A stretch of DNA of 64,000 nt from Chryseobacterium sp. ON_d1 (GCF_006829085.1 NZ_BJTC01000015.1:87400-151399); one strand, 5' to 3'; positions 27,384-37,195 are shown, numbered from the stretch's first letter. The notes: a model not told the origin generated them from the letters alone. Numbers and translations are program-made.

Positions 27384-29366
27384 TTATCTCTTCCTATCTA
27401 CATAAATCCCTTTGATCGGGGAATATTCGATGATATTGCTCAACCGGATGGAAGCCTGCTTCAGTAAAGTGATTTTTTTGATCAGCTCATAATACTTCAC
27501 TTCATCTGTATTGCTGTACTGATCAAGCGCCTTAGCCGTTTCTTTGATCAGATAATCAATGTATCTGTATTTATGCAATAAAATATCTCCCTTAATCTGA
27601 TCTGCCACTTTATCTCCATAATTGGGAGGGTAAATATTTCTGGAAGCCCAGTTTTCAAGCTCATCAAGCGGGATCAGAGCATCTACTACCTTCGTGGTAA
27701 TCTCTTCATCCATAAAAGATACAAAAAAGTTTCCACTTCTCAGCTCATCTTTTTGAATTCCCTCTTTCACCTGATTGATAATAATCTCATTTTCTTTAAC
27801 TAAAAACTGATACTGCTCCTCTTCAAAATGATGAAGAATTTCTTCAATTACCGTAATCTGGTATTCTTCATTCTGGTCATTTCTCCTTTTCAGGATAATG
27901 TCTCCGAACATCAGCATATGATCCACAAGCTTGTTTTCCATGAATAGCACATCGTACAGAAAGGGATCTTCTTTTTCCTGATCCAGAGGAACAATCTCCA
28001 TCTTTGGAGCTGCTTTTTCCTTCTGCTGCTGAACATGGTGGGTCTGATTTTGGGTGATCTGTTTCTGAACCCCTAATTCATTGAAAAGACTCTGCTCGGA
28101 AAGTCCGAATTTATTGGAAACCTCTTTCAGGTAAACCTCTCTTTTCAGGGCATTCTGAACAAAAGATACCGATTTTACAATATCCCTTATCGCCTCAGCC
28201 TTTTTGATAGGATCGTTTCCTATATCTTTTAACAGAATTTCTGCTTTAAAGTCGATGAAATCCATCGCTTTGTTTTCGATATACTTTTCAACGTATTCCT
28301 GCGGATGTTTTCTGGCGAATGAATCTGGGTCATCTCCGTCAGGGAAAAGCAATACACGGATGTTCATTCCTTCCGTTAATAGCATATCAATACTTCGGAA
28401 ACTCGCTTTGATCCCGGCGTTATCTCCATCAAAAAGAATCGTTACGTTTTCCGTAAGCCTCTTAATGAGTTTAATCTGTTCCGTTGTTAAGGACGTTCCG
28501 GAACTTGCCACCACATTTTCAATTCCGGACATATGAAGTGAAATCACATCCATATATCCTTCCACCAGGAGACAGGCATTTTTTCTTGATATGGCCTGCT
28601 TACTCTGATTTAATCCATAAAGAACATTGGACTTGTGGTAAATCTCCGTTTCCGGTGAATTGAGATATTTCGCAGTTTTGACATTATTCTTAAGAATCCT
28701 TGCTCCAAAACCCAGCACTCTACCTGAAAAACTGTGAATCGGGAAAATGACCCTTTCCCTGAAACGGTCTACCCCTGCAGGGGTATTTTCCGGGAAGATA
28801 GAAAGCCCTGATTTCTCAAGAATTTCTTTGGTATATCCTTTTTCCAGTGCGTAGGCGGTGAAAGCATTTTTTTTCTCGGGGGAATATCCGAGCTGGAATT
28901 TTTTAATGATATCATCCCGGAGTTCTCTTTCTTTAAAGTAAGAAAGTCCTATACTCCTGCCTTCCTGATCATCCCAAAGGATCTCCTGAAAATAAGTATT
29001 GGCTACTTCATGAATCTTATACAACAGATCTTTTTCTGTCTGCGCATTTTTTGCCTCTTCAGAAATGTCACGCTGATCTTCCTCAATTTCAATTCCGTAC
29101 TTTTTCGCAGCATGGCGAAGTGCTTCAGGATAAGTAAAATTTTCAATTTCCATCAGGAAAGAGATGGCAGTCCCCCCTTTTCCTGTAGAGAAATCTTTCC
29201 AGATCTGCTTACTGGCAGAAACTACAAAACTGGGCGTTTTTTCATCGTGAAACGGACTGAGTCCTTTGTAGTTAGACCCTGCTCTTTTCAACTGCACATA
29301 TTCACCCACAATCTCTTCAACGCGGATCGTGGAGAATATTTTATCAATGGTCTGTTTGGAAATCAT
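27384..29366 (-). CDS. dnaG: DNA primase with degenerate zinc-binding domain
   Basis: 660 aa; makes RNA primers at the replication fork. The N-terminal CHC2-type domain is recognisable (GLSPFHDEKTPSF, residues 35-47) but three of the four zinc ligands are missing. Canonical CPFH is SPFH (37-40), and the CxxC pair is replaced by D58-F-S-T61 in KDFSTGKGG; only His40 remains. The TOPRIM core is intact, with VEGYMDV and ILFDGDNAG. The C-terminal helicase-binding domain is present but diverged. Zinc loss is probably lineage-wide rather than a defect. Confidence 0.95.
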   Translation of the reverse strand: MISKQTIDKIFSTIRVEEIVGEYVQLKRAGSNYKGLSPFHDEKTPSFVVSASKQIWKDFSTGKGGTAISFLMEIENFTYPEALRHAAKKYGIEIEEDQRDISEEAKNAQTEKDLLYKIHEVANTYFQEILWDDQEGRSIGLSYFKERELRDDIIKKFQLGYSPEKKNAFTAYALEKGYTKEILEKSGLSIFPENTPAGVDRFRERVIFPIHSFSGRVLGFGARILKNNVKTAKYLNSPETEIYHKSNVLYGLNQSKQAISRKNACLLVEGYMDVISLHMSGIENVVASSGTSLTTEQIKLIKRLTENVTILFDGDNAGIKASFRSIDMLLTEGMNIRVLLFPDGDDPDSFARKHPQEYVEKYIENKAMDFIDFKAEILLKDIGNDPIKKAEAIRDIVKSVSFVQNALKREVYLKEVSNKFGLSEQSLFNELGVQKQITQNQTHHVQQQKEKAAPKMEIVPLDQEKEDPFLYDVLFMENKLVDHMLMFGDIILKRRNDQNEEYQITVIEEILHHFEEEQYQFLVKENEIIINQVKEGIQKDELRSGNFFVSFMDEEITTKVVDALIPLDELENWASRNIYPPNYGDKVADQIKGDILLHKYRYIDYLIKETAKALDQYSNTDEVKYYELIKKITLLKQASIRLSNIIEYSPIKGIYVDRKR

Positions 29367-29390
29367 GCTGTAAAATTAAGTATTTTATGA

Positions 29391-29636
29391 ACAAGTTGGA
29401 AGTATTTGAGCGTTTCAGATCCGGGAAGCGGATATAGGTTTGAGAGTCGGGGTGTTTGAGAGTTTGAGAGATGGATTAGTTTCGGGATTTGGGGTAATTA
29501 AATCTCTCATTAAAACCCATAAATCAATTTTGCAGTTAAAATCATTTATCAATAATCATCCATCAATTATAAACTTCCAGCATGTAACCTCTCATTACAA
29601 TCCATAAATCATTATTTTTGCAAAACAAATTAGCAT
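29391..29636. repeat. Gene-free stretch with GTTTGAGAG-type repeats and a tsaE -7 box
   Basis: Imperfect units such as GTTTGAGAGT, GGGGTGTTTGAGAG and TTTGAGAGATG run from about 29440 to 29475. They are the complement of the CTC tracts near 18 kb and 58.8 kb. AT-rich ATCAATAATCATCCATCAATTATAAA-like words follow. TATTTTTG at 29613-29620 is a good -7 box for tsaE. Confidence 0.6.
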
Positions 29637-30044
29637 ATGCAGTTCACTATCAATAAAATCGAAGACTGGCAGGAAGTTGTTGACAGCATCATTCCTGAAT
29701 TGAAACATCCTATTCTTTTATTAAAAGGAAATCTCGGAGCCGGAAAAACAACATTCACACAGTTTCTGCTCAAAAAAATGGGAAGCGGGGACGAAGTGAA
29801 CTCCCCTACTTACTCTATTGTTAATGAATACAATACAGAAAAGGGAAAAGTGTATCATTTTGATCTTTACCGTCTGAAAAACATTGAAGAAGTCTATGAT
29901 ATTGGCATTGAAGAATACCTGGACAATTCTTTTTTATGCATCATCGAATGGCCGGAAGTGTATGAGGAAGAGCTTTACGGGCTCAACTATCACACAATGA
30001 GCATTGTGAATACGGGTGAAAACAGAGAAATTTCATTCGATTAA
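29637..30044 (+). CDS. tsaE: tRNA threonylcarbamoyladenosine biosynthesis ATPase TsaE
   Basis: 135 aa P-loop protein needed for t6A37 synthesis on ANN-decoding tRNAs together with TsaB, TsaC and TsaD. Walker A is GNLGAGKTT (31-39); NSPTYSIVNEY and the family motif HFDLYRL follow, then IIEWPE. Full length for the family. A -7 box lies 17 nt upstream. Confidence 0.95.
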   Translation: MQFTINKIEDWQEVVDSIIPELKHPILLLKGNLGAGKTTFTQFLLKKMGSGDEVNSPTYSIVNEYNTEKGKVYHFDLYRLKNIEEVYDIGIEEYLDNSFLCIIEWPEVYEEELYGLNYHTMSIVNTGENREISFD

Positions 30045-30052
30045 ATATTATG

Positions 30053-30060
30053 TATCTTTG
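30053..30060 (+). promoter_or_regulatory. -7 box of the alanine dehydrogenase gene
   Basis: TATCTTTG fits TAnnTTTG; about 50 nt of 5' leader before the ATG. Confidence 0.55.
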
Positions 30061-30112
30061 CTCATTAATTGAGTGTAAAAAAACAATCTGTAAGACATAA
30101 TTTAATTTAAGG

Positions 30113-31303
30113 ATGAGTACAAATATTTTTACTCCTTTCACAGAAGAAGAATTAATGCCGAAAGAGGAAAAATTGGAGGTTATAAAAAAAGGAAAACAGT
30201 TCAGTATTGGAATTCCTAAAGAAACCTGTCTCAACGAAAGGAGAACCTGCATCACTCCTGACGCCGTACAGGTGTTGGTAGAGCACGGCCATGAGATCAT
30301 TATCGAATCAGGGGCCGGACAAGGTTCATTTTTTACAGATTTACAATACTCTGAATCCGGAGCAAGGATCACCAATGATCCTAAAGAAGCTTTCGGACAG
30401 GATCTTATCCTGAAGATCAATCCTCCTACAGAAGAGGAAATTGAGTATATGAAACCTAATACGTATCTGGTTTCAGCACTTCAGATCAACCTCAGAGATA
30501 AGGAGTATTTCTTAAAGCTTGCAGAGAAAAAAATAAACGCCATCGCTTTCGAATTTATCGTTGATGAATATAAGCAGCTGGCTCTGGTAAGACTGGTAGG
30601 AGAAATTGCAGGAACCGTTTCTATTCTATACGCTTCTGAATTATTAGCCTTATCAAACGGTTTAATGCTTGGAGGAATTACAGGGGTAAGACCTACTGAA
30701 GTCATTATCCTTGGAGCGGGAATCGTAGGAGAATTTGCCACCAAAGCTGCCATCGGTTTAGGAGCCAGTGTGAAAGTTTTTGACAATTCTTTATCAAAGC
30801 TGAGAAGACTGCACACCATTGTTGACAGCCGTGTACCAACCTCGATTATTGATCCCAAGGAACTCAGCAAAAGCCTGAGACGTGCTGATGTAGTAATCGG
30901 TGCACTTCCAAGATTAAACATGACCCCTATCGTTACTGAAGATATGGTCATGAAAATGAAAAAAGGCAGTGTCATTATCGATATCACCATAGACAACGGT
31001 AAAGTAATTGAGACTTCAGAACTTACTACGATGGAAGATCCTTATATCATCAAACATGGTGTGATCCACTGCGGACTTCCAAACCTTACTTCAAGAATGC
31101 CGAGAACCACCACCAAGGCTATCTCGAATTTCTTCCTTTCCTATATTTTAAATTATGATGAAGAGGGCGGCTTTGAAAACATGCTGATCCGCAAAAATGA
31201 AATGAAACAGAGCTTATATATGTACAAAGGAAGACATACCAAGAAGATCATCTGCGACCGTTTCGGACTTACATATCACGATATCAATCTTTTAATTTTC
31301 TAA
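30113..31303 (+). CDS. ald: Alanine dehydrogenase
   Basis: 396 aa, NAD-dependent reversible deamination of alanine to pyruvate. The N-terminal substrate domain shows IGIPKETCLNERRTCITP with the conserved Lys and Arg. The Rossmann loop is ILGAGIVGEFATKAAIGLGA near 203-222. Compared with classical Ald, it has an N-terminal extension of about 30 residues and a C-terminal tail (RHTKKIICDRFGL) common in Bacteroidota members. The stop overlaps the start of the next gene (TAATG). Confidence 0.9.
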   Translation: MSTNIFTPFTEEELMPKEEKLEVIKKGKQFSIGIPKETCLNERRTCITPDAVQVLVEHGHEIIIESGAGQGSFFTDLQYSESGARITNDPKEAFGQDLILKINPPTEEEIEYMKPNTYLVSALQINLRDKEYFLKLAEKKINAIAFEFIVDEYKQLALVRLVGEIAGTVSILYASELLALSNGLMLGGITGVRPTEVIILGAGIVGEFATKAAIGLGASVKVFDNSLSKLRRLHTIVDSRVPTSIIDPKELSKSLRRADVVIGALPRLNMTPIVTEDMVMKMKKGSVIIDITIDNGKVIETSELTTMEDPYIIKHGVIHCGLPNLTSRMPRTTTKAISNFFLSYILNYDEEGGFENMLIRKNEMKQSLYMYKGRHTKKIICDRFGLTYHDINLLIF

Positions 31304-31674
31304 TGAAGAAACTGAAATTTTATGCAATAGGCTTCATTCCGGGGCTTTTAATCGTATTTTTTATTTTAAACAAAAAAGGGGCAAGCTGCAGCGGTTATTT
31401 ACCTAACAGCCGTGTCATTGCTGAAACACTTTCTAAGGAGTTCAACTATTCTGAAGAAGCTAAAAATGCAATGACCACCTATAAGATTGATGAGAAATTT
31501 ATAAAAGACAGCATCATTACCAATGGAAAAGTGGATTTTGACCGCAGTCATGCACAGAAAAAACCTTGTCCGGATTATCTTTTAACCTATCCTGAAAAAA
31601 ATCCGTCTTATGAGATCACCTTTGAAAAATGTGAAGAAAATGTGATGGTAAACAGTCTTAAGAAAATTAAATAG
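31303..31674 (+). CDS. Hypothetical single-pass membrane protein
   Basis: 123 aa with one N-terminal hydrophobic helix (residues 5-23) and a soluble Lys-rich part containing four cysteines (GASCSGY, KKPCPDY, FEKCEEN and others). I do not recognise a family. Its start overlaps the ald stop by one base, and the sensor kinase follows 19 nt later, so it sits inside the ald/two-component operon. Confidence 0.7.
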   Translation: MKKLKFYAIGFIPGLLIVFFILNKKGASCSGYLPNSRVIAETLSKEFNYSEEAKNAMTTYKIDEKFIKDSIITNGKVDFDRSHAQKKPCPDYLLTYPEKNPSYEITFEKCEENVMVNSLKKIK

Positions 31675-31693
31675 TTTTCAAGAACTATACGTT

Positions 31694-32467
31694 ATGGAAG
31701 GCAACTACTACATGATTCATGATTATCTGATATTCATCGGGGTTTTTGCCATTTTCCTGTTTCTGACCACCAGTATTTATCTTTTCAGCCAACATCAGAA
31801 GCTGAAACAGAGAAATATCAAACTATCAGAAACCAACAAACTTATTGAACAGCGCCTGAACGAGGTACACCTGGAACATATCGGTACAAAACTGAATCCG
31901 CATCTGTTTAAAAACATCCTTAATTCAGTTCAGTCACATGCCTATCAGACCTATATGTCACTGGATAAGCTGGCCAATGTACTGGATTATATTTTATATG
32001 AGAGCAATAACAAGTATGTCAGCCCTAAAGAGGAGCTCAATTTTGCTTTAAGCCTCATTGAAATTAATAAAATCAAGATCAATCCTCTTTTTGACTTCAG
32101 AATTAAATCAAGGATTAATAAGTCGGATGCTTTGTATGAAGAAAAGGTATTTGCTCCGCTGATCTCTGTAGATCTTATTGAAAATGCCTTCAAACATACA
32201 GATTTCCTGGCCCAGGACTCTTTCATTTCTATTTATTTGGAGCTTGAAAACGGCATATTCACTATGAAAGTAAGCAATAAAGCTTCTTTAAAAAATATTC
32301 TGGAAAAAGAAAAAAGCGGTTTTGGAAGCCAGTCTTTTGATCAGAGGCTTAAGATGATCTACAGTACGTACTACCAGCTGGAAAGAAGCTCAAAGAACGG
32401 GATCTTTACAGCAGAATTAAAAATCAATTTAGGAGAATTCTATGATAAAATGCGTTATTCTGGATGA
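31694..32467 (+). CDS. LytS/YehU-type sensor histidine kinase
   Basis: 257 aa. One membrane helix (about 10-29) is followed by a coiled segment, then the His_kinase motif HIGTKLNPHLFKNILNSVQSH, where the phosphoacceptor-type NPH-x-NxLN block is clear, and a HATPase_c-like region with DLIENAFKHT and GFGSQSFDQRLKMIY. No extracellular sensing domain, so the signal is probably membrane or cytoplasmic. It overlaps the response regulator gene by 26 nt. Confidence 0.88.
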   Translation: MEGNYYMIHDYLIFIGVFAIFLFLTTSIYLFSQHQKLKQRNIKLSETNKLIEQRLNEVHLEHIGTKLNPHLFKNILNSVQSHAYQTYMSLDKLANVLDYILYESNNKYVSPKEELNFALSLIEINKIKINPLFDFRIKSRINKSDALYEEKVFAPLISVDLIENAFKHTDFLAQDSFISIYLELENGIFTMKVSNKASLKNILEKEKSGFGSQSFDQRLKMIYSTYYQLERSSKNGIFTAELKINLGEFYDKMRYSG

Positions 32468-33152
32468 TGAATTACTGGCCATCAGTTATTTAAAACTTCT
32501 ATGTGAGCAGATCGATAATGTAGAAGTGGTAAAAGCATTCAATGATCCTAAAGTTTTCCTGAATGAAATAGACAGCATCGACTGCAATCTGTGTATTCTG
32601 GATATTGAAATGCCCGGAATGACAGGCCTTCAGGTAGCTGAAATTATTTCAGGCTCAAAAAAAATCATCTTTACAACCGCCTATAAAGAATATGCAGCAG
32701 AAGCTTTCGATCTGAATGTAGTAGATTATGTAAGAAAGCCTATCAAAAAAGAAAGACTGATCCAGGCATTTGAAAAAGCAAAAGAACTGGTGGAAAACAG
32801 TCCTAAAAAGGCTTTTATTGAGTGGAATACCAATATCGGAAAAACCGTCATATTTACTGAACAGATTTCTTATATCAAAACCTCAGAAATAGACAGCAGA
32901 GATAAAGATATCATTCTCAGTGACGGAACAACCATTGTTCTAAAAAATTTAAATTTTAAAAATCTTCTGGAAATGCTTCCGTCTAAAGATTTCGCACAGG
33001 TCAACAAAAAAGAGATCATCGCCCTTTCTTCAATTAAAGTATTTTCAACCAACGAAATCATTACAACGATCCCTTCGGAAGATCATACTTTTCTGAAACT
33101 ACAGATCGGAGATGCCTATAAAAATTCTCTGATGGAGCTATTCGGAAAATAA
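32442..33152 (+). CDS. LytTR-family response regulator
   Basis: 236 aa. The receiver domain has acidic D8-D9 and phosphoacceptor D54 in CILDIEMPGMTG, plus TTAYKEYAAEAF and the KP of VRKPIKK. The C-terminal LytTR DNA-binding domain runs from about 130 to the end (VIFTEQISYIKTSEIDSRDK, then FAQVNKKEIIAL). The targets are unknown; candidates are its own operon and the small outer membrane protein just downstream. Confidence 0.93.
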   Translation: MIKCVILDDELLAISYLKLLCEQIDNVEVVKAFNDPKVFLNEIDSIDCNLCILDIEMPGMTGLQVAEIISGSKKIIFTTAYKEYAAEAFDLNVVDYVRKPIKKERLIQAFEKAKELVENSPKKAFIEWNTNIGKTVIFTEQISYIKTSEIDSRDKDIILSDGTTIVLKNLNFKNLLEMLPSKDFAQVNKKEIIALSSIKVFSTNEIITTIPSEDHTFLKLQIGDAYKNSLMELFGK

Positions 33153-33232
33153 ACCTCTTCCAGATCTTTCCGGTTTCATTACAGAATATCTGTGCTTTAT
33201 TACAACTCCTCTTTTTCAACTTACAATCCATT

Positions 33233-33240
33233 TATTTTTG
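33233..33240 (+). promoter_or_regulatory. -7 box of the 33263 gene
   Basis: TATTTTTG fits TAnnTTTG, 22 nt before the ATG; no TTG at -33. Confidence 0.45.
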
Positions 33241-33262
33241 CACAGAATTAATTGATTGTATA

Positions 33263-33652
33263 ATGAAAAAATTTTTCTATGTTGCGGGACTCCTCATATC
33301 CGGATTGTATTTTTCCCAGGAAACTCAGTCAAAAGTTAAGGCTTCATTTTTTGATGGAGTAGCAACAGCCGGATATGTGGACCATGGTGCTTTTATCAAT
33401 TTTACAGGTCCAAATGTAAGTCTTACCCATAAAAATCTGAAATTTTTGCTCGGAATGCTTCCTTCACTGAGAATAAAAGAAGACCACTCTTCCAGCACCA
33501 GAAACAGTCTTATTATGCCTACTTTAGGAGCTGGTCTCACCATGGTCTACAAAAAAATCGCAGTTCAGATTCCGGCTTATTACAATGCCAAAACAGCAGA
33601 TCAGAATGGCAGCTGGAAAATAGGTTTCGGATTGGGTTATTCATTCAGATAG
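33263..33652 (+). CDS. Small exported beta-barrel-like protein
   Basis: 129 aa with a signal peptide (ends near YFSQ). The mature part alternates hydrophobic and polar residues in strands (VSLTHKNLKFLLGML, GAGLTMVYKKIAVQIPAYY) and ends GFGLGYSFR with aromatic/Arg termini, as in small outer membrane barrels. No specific family recognised. Confidence 0.7.
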   Translation: MKKFFYVAGLLISGLYFSQETQSKVKASFFDGVATAGYVDHGAFINFTGPNVSLTHKNLKFLLGMLPSLRIKEDHSSSTRNSLIMPTLGAGLTMVYKKIAVQIPAYYNAKTADQNGSWKIGFGLGYSFR

Positions 33653-33747
33653 ATTTTATTACATTTTTTAGAACATTCATTACATTTTAAAAAAAAGAGT
33701 ATTTAACATAACTATATTCTTTTCAACTTTGCATCAAAATTGGAATC

Positions 33748-36027
33748 ATGAATTTGGGGAAATACAAAAATTTAATTTTCTACGTTACTACTATCGCTGT
33801 CTTTTCTACCCTGATGTATTATTTCATCATCGAAGGACAGACGCTGGAAGTAAAAGAAAATATCGTTGCTAACACCAGCAGCGGCTCTACCTGGGAAAAT
33901 TTCCTGGAATCCTTTAAAACCAATCTTCACCATCCGCTTGCATTATTACTGGCACAGATCGTCACTATTATTATGACAGCAAGACTTTTCGGATGGATTT
34001 GTATGAAAATAAAACAGCCGACGGTAATCGGAGAAATGATTGCCGGGATTGTACTGGGCCCGTCACTTGTCGGAATGTATTTTCCTGAATTTTCAGCATT
34101 TCTTTTCCCGAAAGAATCTTTGGGTAACCTTCAGTTTCTGAGCCAGATAGGCCTTATACTCTTCATGTACATCGTCGGAATGGAGCTGGATCTGAGCGTA
34201 TTAAGAAAAAAAGCGCATGATGCCGTTGTGATCAGCCACGCCAGTATCATTATCCCTTTTGCATTGGGAATAGGACTTTCCTATTTTGTGTATCAGGAAT
34301 TTGCCCCGGATGGCATTCAATTCACTTCCTTTGCTTTATTCATAGCCATTTCTATGAGCATTACTGCATTCCCGGTATTGGCAAGAATTGTACAGGAAAG
34401 AAATCTTCAGAAAACCAAACTGGGAACTATTGTTATTACCTGTGCCGCGGCCGATGACATTACTGCATGGTGTATTCTTGCGGCAGTCATTGCGATTGTA
34501 AAAGCAGGCTCTTTCGCCAGCTCTATCTATGTGATCATCATGGCAATTGCCTATGTGTTTTTAATGATTAAAATTGTCAGGCCTTTCCTTAAAAGGGTTG
34601 GCGATCTTCAGGCAGGCAAAAATACCATCAGCAAACCTATGGTAGCCATTTTCTTCCTAACCCTGATCTTATCTGCCTATGCTACTGAAGTAATTGGTAT
34701 TCATGCACTGTTCGGTGCTTTTATGGCAGGAGCTATTATGCCGGAGAATGCCAAATTCCGTACACTATTTATTGACAAAGTTGAGGATGTGGCGTTGGTA
34801 CTGCTGCTTCCATTATTCTTTGTATTCACGGGACTTCGTACCCAGATTGGCCTGCTTAATGACAGCCATCTGTGGATGACAGCAGGATTTATTATTCTGA
34901 CCGCCGTTCTCGGAAAGTTTGCGGGAAGTGCACTCACAGCAAGATTTGTCGGTATTAGCTGGAAAGAAAGTTTAACCATCGGAGCTCTGATGAACACAAG
35001 AGGCCTTATGGAGCTTATCGTACTGAACATCGGATATGACCTTGGAGTTCTAAGCCCGCAGATATTCGCAATGCTTGTGATCATGGCATTATTTACAACA
35101 TTCATGACAGGGCCTGCGCTGGATTTCATCAACTTCCTTTTTAAATCTAAAAAAAATCCGGATGAAAAGATTCATGAAAACGATTCAAAATACCGGGTAC
35201 TCCTTTCTTTTGACAAGCCGGAATCCGGCAGCACCTTATTGAAACTGGCGCACAATTTTACCCATAAAATGAATGGTAATAAAAGCATCACTGCCATGAA
35301 TATTGCCCCTGTAGATGAAATGCACGCTTATGATATCAATGAATATGAAGATTCCCAGTTTCAGAATGTGATTGAAACGTCGCAGGAACTGAATCTTGAA
35401 GTGACTACTCTCTTCAAAGCTTCTACTGATATTGAAAGTGACCTTACCAGCATTACCAATAAGGGACATTATGACCTTCTGCTGATCATGCTCGGAAAGT
35501 CCATGTATGAAGGAAGTTTATTGGGGAGATTATTGGGCTTTACAACCAAAATCATTAATCCTGAAAAACTTTTGAATACGGTAAAAGGTAAAGGAAATAT
35601 ATTCAACAACTCTCCTTTTGACGACTTTACCCTTCAGATCCTTGACAAAACCAATATTCCCGTGGGAGTTTTGGTGGAAAAAGATTTTAACGCGGCAGAC
35701 AAAGTATTTGTTCCGATCTTTAACCTGAGTGATTTTTATCTTCTGGAGTATGCAAAAAGACTGATCAATAACAATAATTCTCAGATTATCATTCTGGATG
35801 CTGCAGGCCAGATCAGAAATAATATCGAGGTGAAAGAGCTGATCAGAAGTATAGAACAGGTGGCTCCTAATCATATCACCCTCTACAATGAAAAAAAGAT
35901 TGAGAAAGAATTTCTGAATGCTCAGGACCTGATGCTGATCAGCAGTAAAAGCTGGAAAAACCTGATCGATACTAAAAGTCTTTGGCTCTCTGATATTCCA
36001 TCCACCTTAATAATATCAAATCCATAA
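33748..36027 (+). CDS. Cation/proton antiporter (CPA2, KefB/NhaS type) with C-terminal cytosolic domains
   Basis: 759 aa. An N-terminal helix and loop precede about 12 transmembrane segments carrying the CPA2 motifs: QPTVIGEMIAGIVLGPSLVG, the paired acidic residues AAADDITAW, GIHALFGAFMAGAIMP, and FVFTGLRTQIG. Residues about 470-759 are soluble and resemble two tandem USP-like folds (VLLSFDKPESGSTLLKLA, and VFVPIFNLSDFYLLEYAKR). Expected role: potassium or sodium/proton exchange across the cytoplasmic membrane, with the soluble part regulating it. Substrate is not determinable here. Confidence 0.9.
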   Translation: MNLGKYKNLIFYVTTIAVFSTLMYYFIIEGQTLEVKENIVANTSSGSTWENFLESFKTNLHHPLALLLAQIVTIIMTARLFGWICMKIKQPTVIGEMIAGIVLGPSLVGMYFPEFSAFLFPKESLGNLQFLSQIGLILFMYIVGMELDLSVLRKKAHDAVVISHASIIIPFALGIGLSYFVYQEFAPDGIQFTSFALFIAISMSITAFPVLARIVQERNLQKTKLGTIVITCAAADDITAWCILAAVIAIVKAGSFASSIYVIIMAIAYVFLMIKIVRPFLKRVGDLQAGKNTISKPMVAIFFLTLILSAYATEVIGIHALFGAFMAGAIMPENAKFRTLFIDKVEDVALVLLLPLFFVFTGLRTQIGLLNDSHLWMTAGFIILTAVLGKFAGSALTARFVGISWKESLTIGALMNTRGLMELIVLNIGYDLGVLSPQIFAMLVIMALFTTFMTGPALDFINFLFKSKKNPDEKIHENDSKYRVLLSFDKPESGSTLLKLAHNFTHKMNGNKSITAMNIAPVDEMHAYDINEYEDSQFQNVIETSQELNLEVTTLFKASTDIESDLTSITNKGHYDLLLIMLGKSMYEGSLLGRLLGFTTKIINPEKLLNTVKGKGNIFNNSPFDDFTLQILDKTNIPVGVLVEKDFNAADKVFVPIFNLSDFYLLEYAKRLINNNNSQIIILDAAGQIRNNIEVKELIRSIEQVAPNHITLYNEKKIEKEFLNAQDLMLISSKSWKNLIDTKSLWLSDIPSTLIISNP

Positions 36028-36130
36028 TACAATAACACACCGATATTTCTATTTCTACCGGAAGCTGTAAATATTATTCGTTGTCTGTAAAGAAAAAACG
36101 GGTATATTTATAGCTTCAATTTTTTGGGAC

Positions 36131-36613
36131 ATGCTGATTAACAGTGAAAATGGAGTTATAGAGCTGGAATCCTTTACTACCAGACTTTATAAGGGAATGA
36201 GTCTTGATCAGCTGGAACAGTCTGATTTTTATAAAGAAAAATACCATAGTATACAGGATGTAAAAACCGGGTATTTTTGGTACTATTTTAAGAGTATAGA
36301 AATACAGGGGTACCAGGTATCTTTCAGTCTGTGCTTTTTCGGAGATCAGCTGGACATTATCCAGATGAACACATGGGAAAATGGCGATGCAAAAGACTGG
36401 AATGAATGGACAGAAGAGAAAGAAATGAAAGTCTTCCATCGGAACAACACTTTTCTATCTCAGATTCTGGACAGGCTTCCCACCCAAAAACAGAAAAAAC
36501 CTTACCCAAGCCGGACCTTTATCTTTCCCTGGGGAAATGTATGGTCGGTCTACGATCCGCGAAGTGCCGGCAGCTTTATGGGAATTAATTTTAATGAGGA
36601 GGAAAACAAATAA
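36131..36613 (+). CDS. Hypothetical protein
   Basis: 160 aa, soluble, rich in Trp, Tyr and Phe, with no signal peptide and no recognised domain. The segment FWYYFKSIEIQGYQVSFSLCFFGDQLDIIQM looks like a beta-sheet. It is followed 33 nt later by another unknown gene, so the pair is probably co-transcribed. Codon use resembles the neighbours. Confidence 0.65.
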   Translation: MLINSENGVIELESFTTRLYKGMSLDQLEQSDFYKEKYHSIQDVKTGYFWYYFKSIEIQGYQVSFSLCFFGDQLDIIQMNTWENGDAKDWNEWTEEKEMKVFHRNNTFLSQILDRLPTQKQKKPYPSRTFIFPWGNVWSVYDPRSAGSFMGINFNEEENK

Positions 36614-36646
36614 AAATAACTTTTAACCAAAGATTAAGATTATAAT

Positions 36647-37189
36647 ATGTGCCGATATGCCATGATGGTTTACAAAGGTCATTATGCCTGTTTCAACTGC
36701 CAGAAAACATTCAAACGCCGTATCCTGAAAGATGTGGACAGGGACGCCCAGATATCAGTAGAAGCCAAATGTCCCGAGTGTGGAAATCTGATGGCCAATA
36801 TGGGATTAGATTTTAAATCACCGGCAAAAAATGATGACAAACAATGGGCCCATATCCGGGATTTGTATACAGTCGGGATCACTTTCCATTCATGTGGATG
36901 TTCAGGACCGGGATATATTCCTCAGGACCGGAAAGCTATTATTGACTATCTGGAAAAGGTACGTTCAGAATATATGAGATCTCTGGTGTTCTGGAGGTAC
37001 CGTATTGAACCAGAAACAAAAAAAGACCGGGAACTGGATTATCAAAAAAACAGTTCACATCTATGGGCTGTTAACCGTAATGCTTTTAAAGAAACGGTAA
37101 CCAATCAGGAAGGCATCAACTATTGGCTCAAAAGGATCAACGAAGTTGAAGAAAGACTCCATATTATCAAGGCTGATCAACAGAAATAA
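36647..37189 (+). CDS. Hypothetical zinc-ribbon-like protein
   Basis: 180 aa. Two cysteine pairs form a zinc-ribbon-like arrangement: CFNC (about 15-18) and CPEC (about 42-45). A further HSCGCSG cluster lies near 84-90. The C-terminal half is helical and charged. The start fits the conserved MCRYAMMVYKGHYACFNC beginning. A nucleic-acid or protein-binding role is plausible but not shown. Confidence 0.7.
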   Translation: MCRYAMMVYKGHYACFNCQKTFKRRILKDVDRDAQISVEAKCPECGNLMANMGLDFKSPAKNDDKQWAHIRDLYTVGITFHSCGCSGPGYIPQDRKAIIDYLEKVRSEYMRSLVFWRYRIEPETKKDRELDYQKNSSHLWAVNRNAFKETVTNQEGINYWLKRINEVEERLHIIKADQQK

Positions 37190-37195
37190 CAGACA

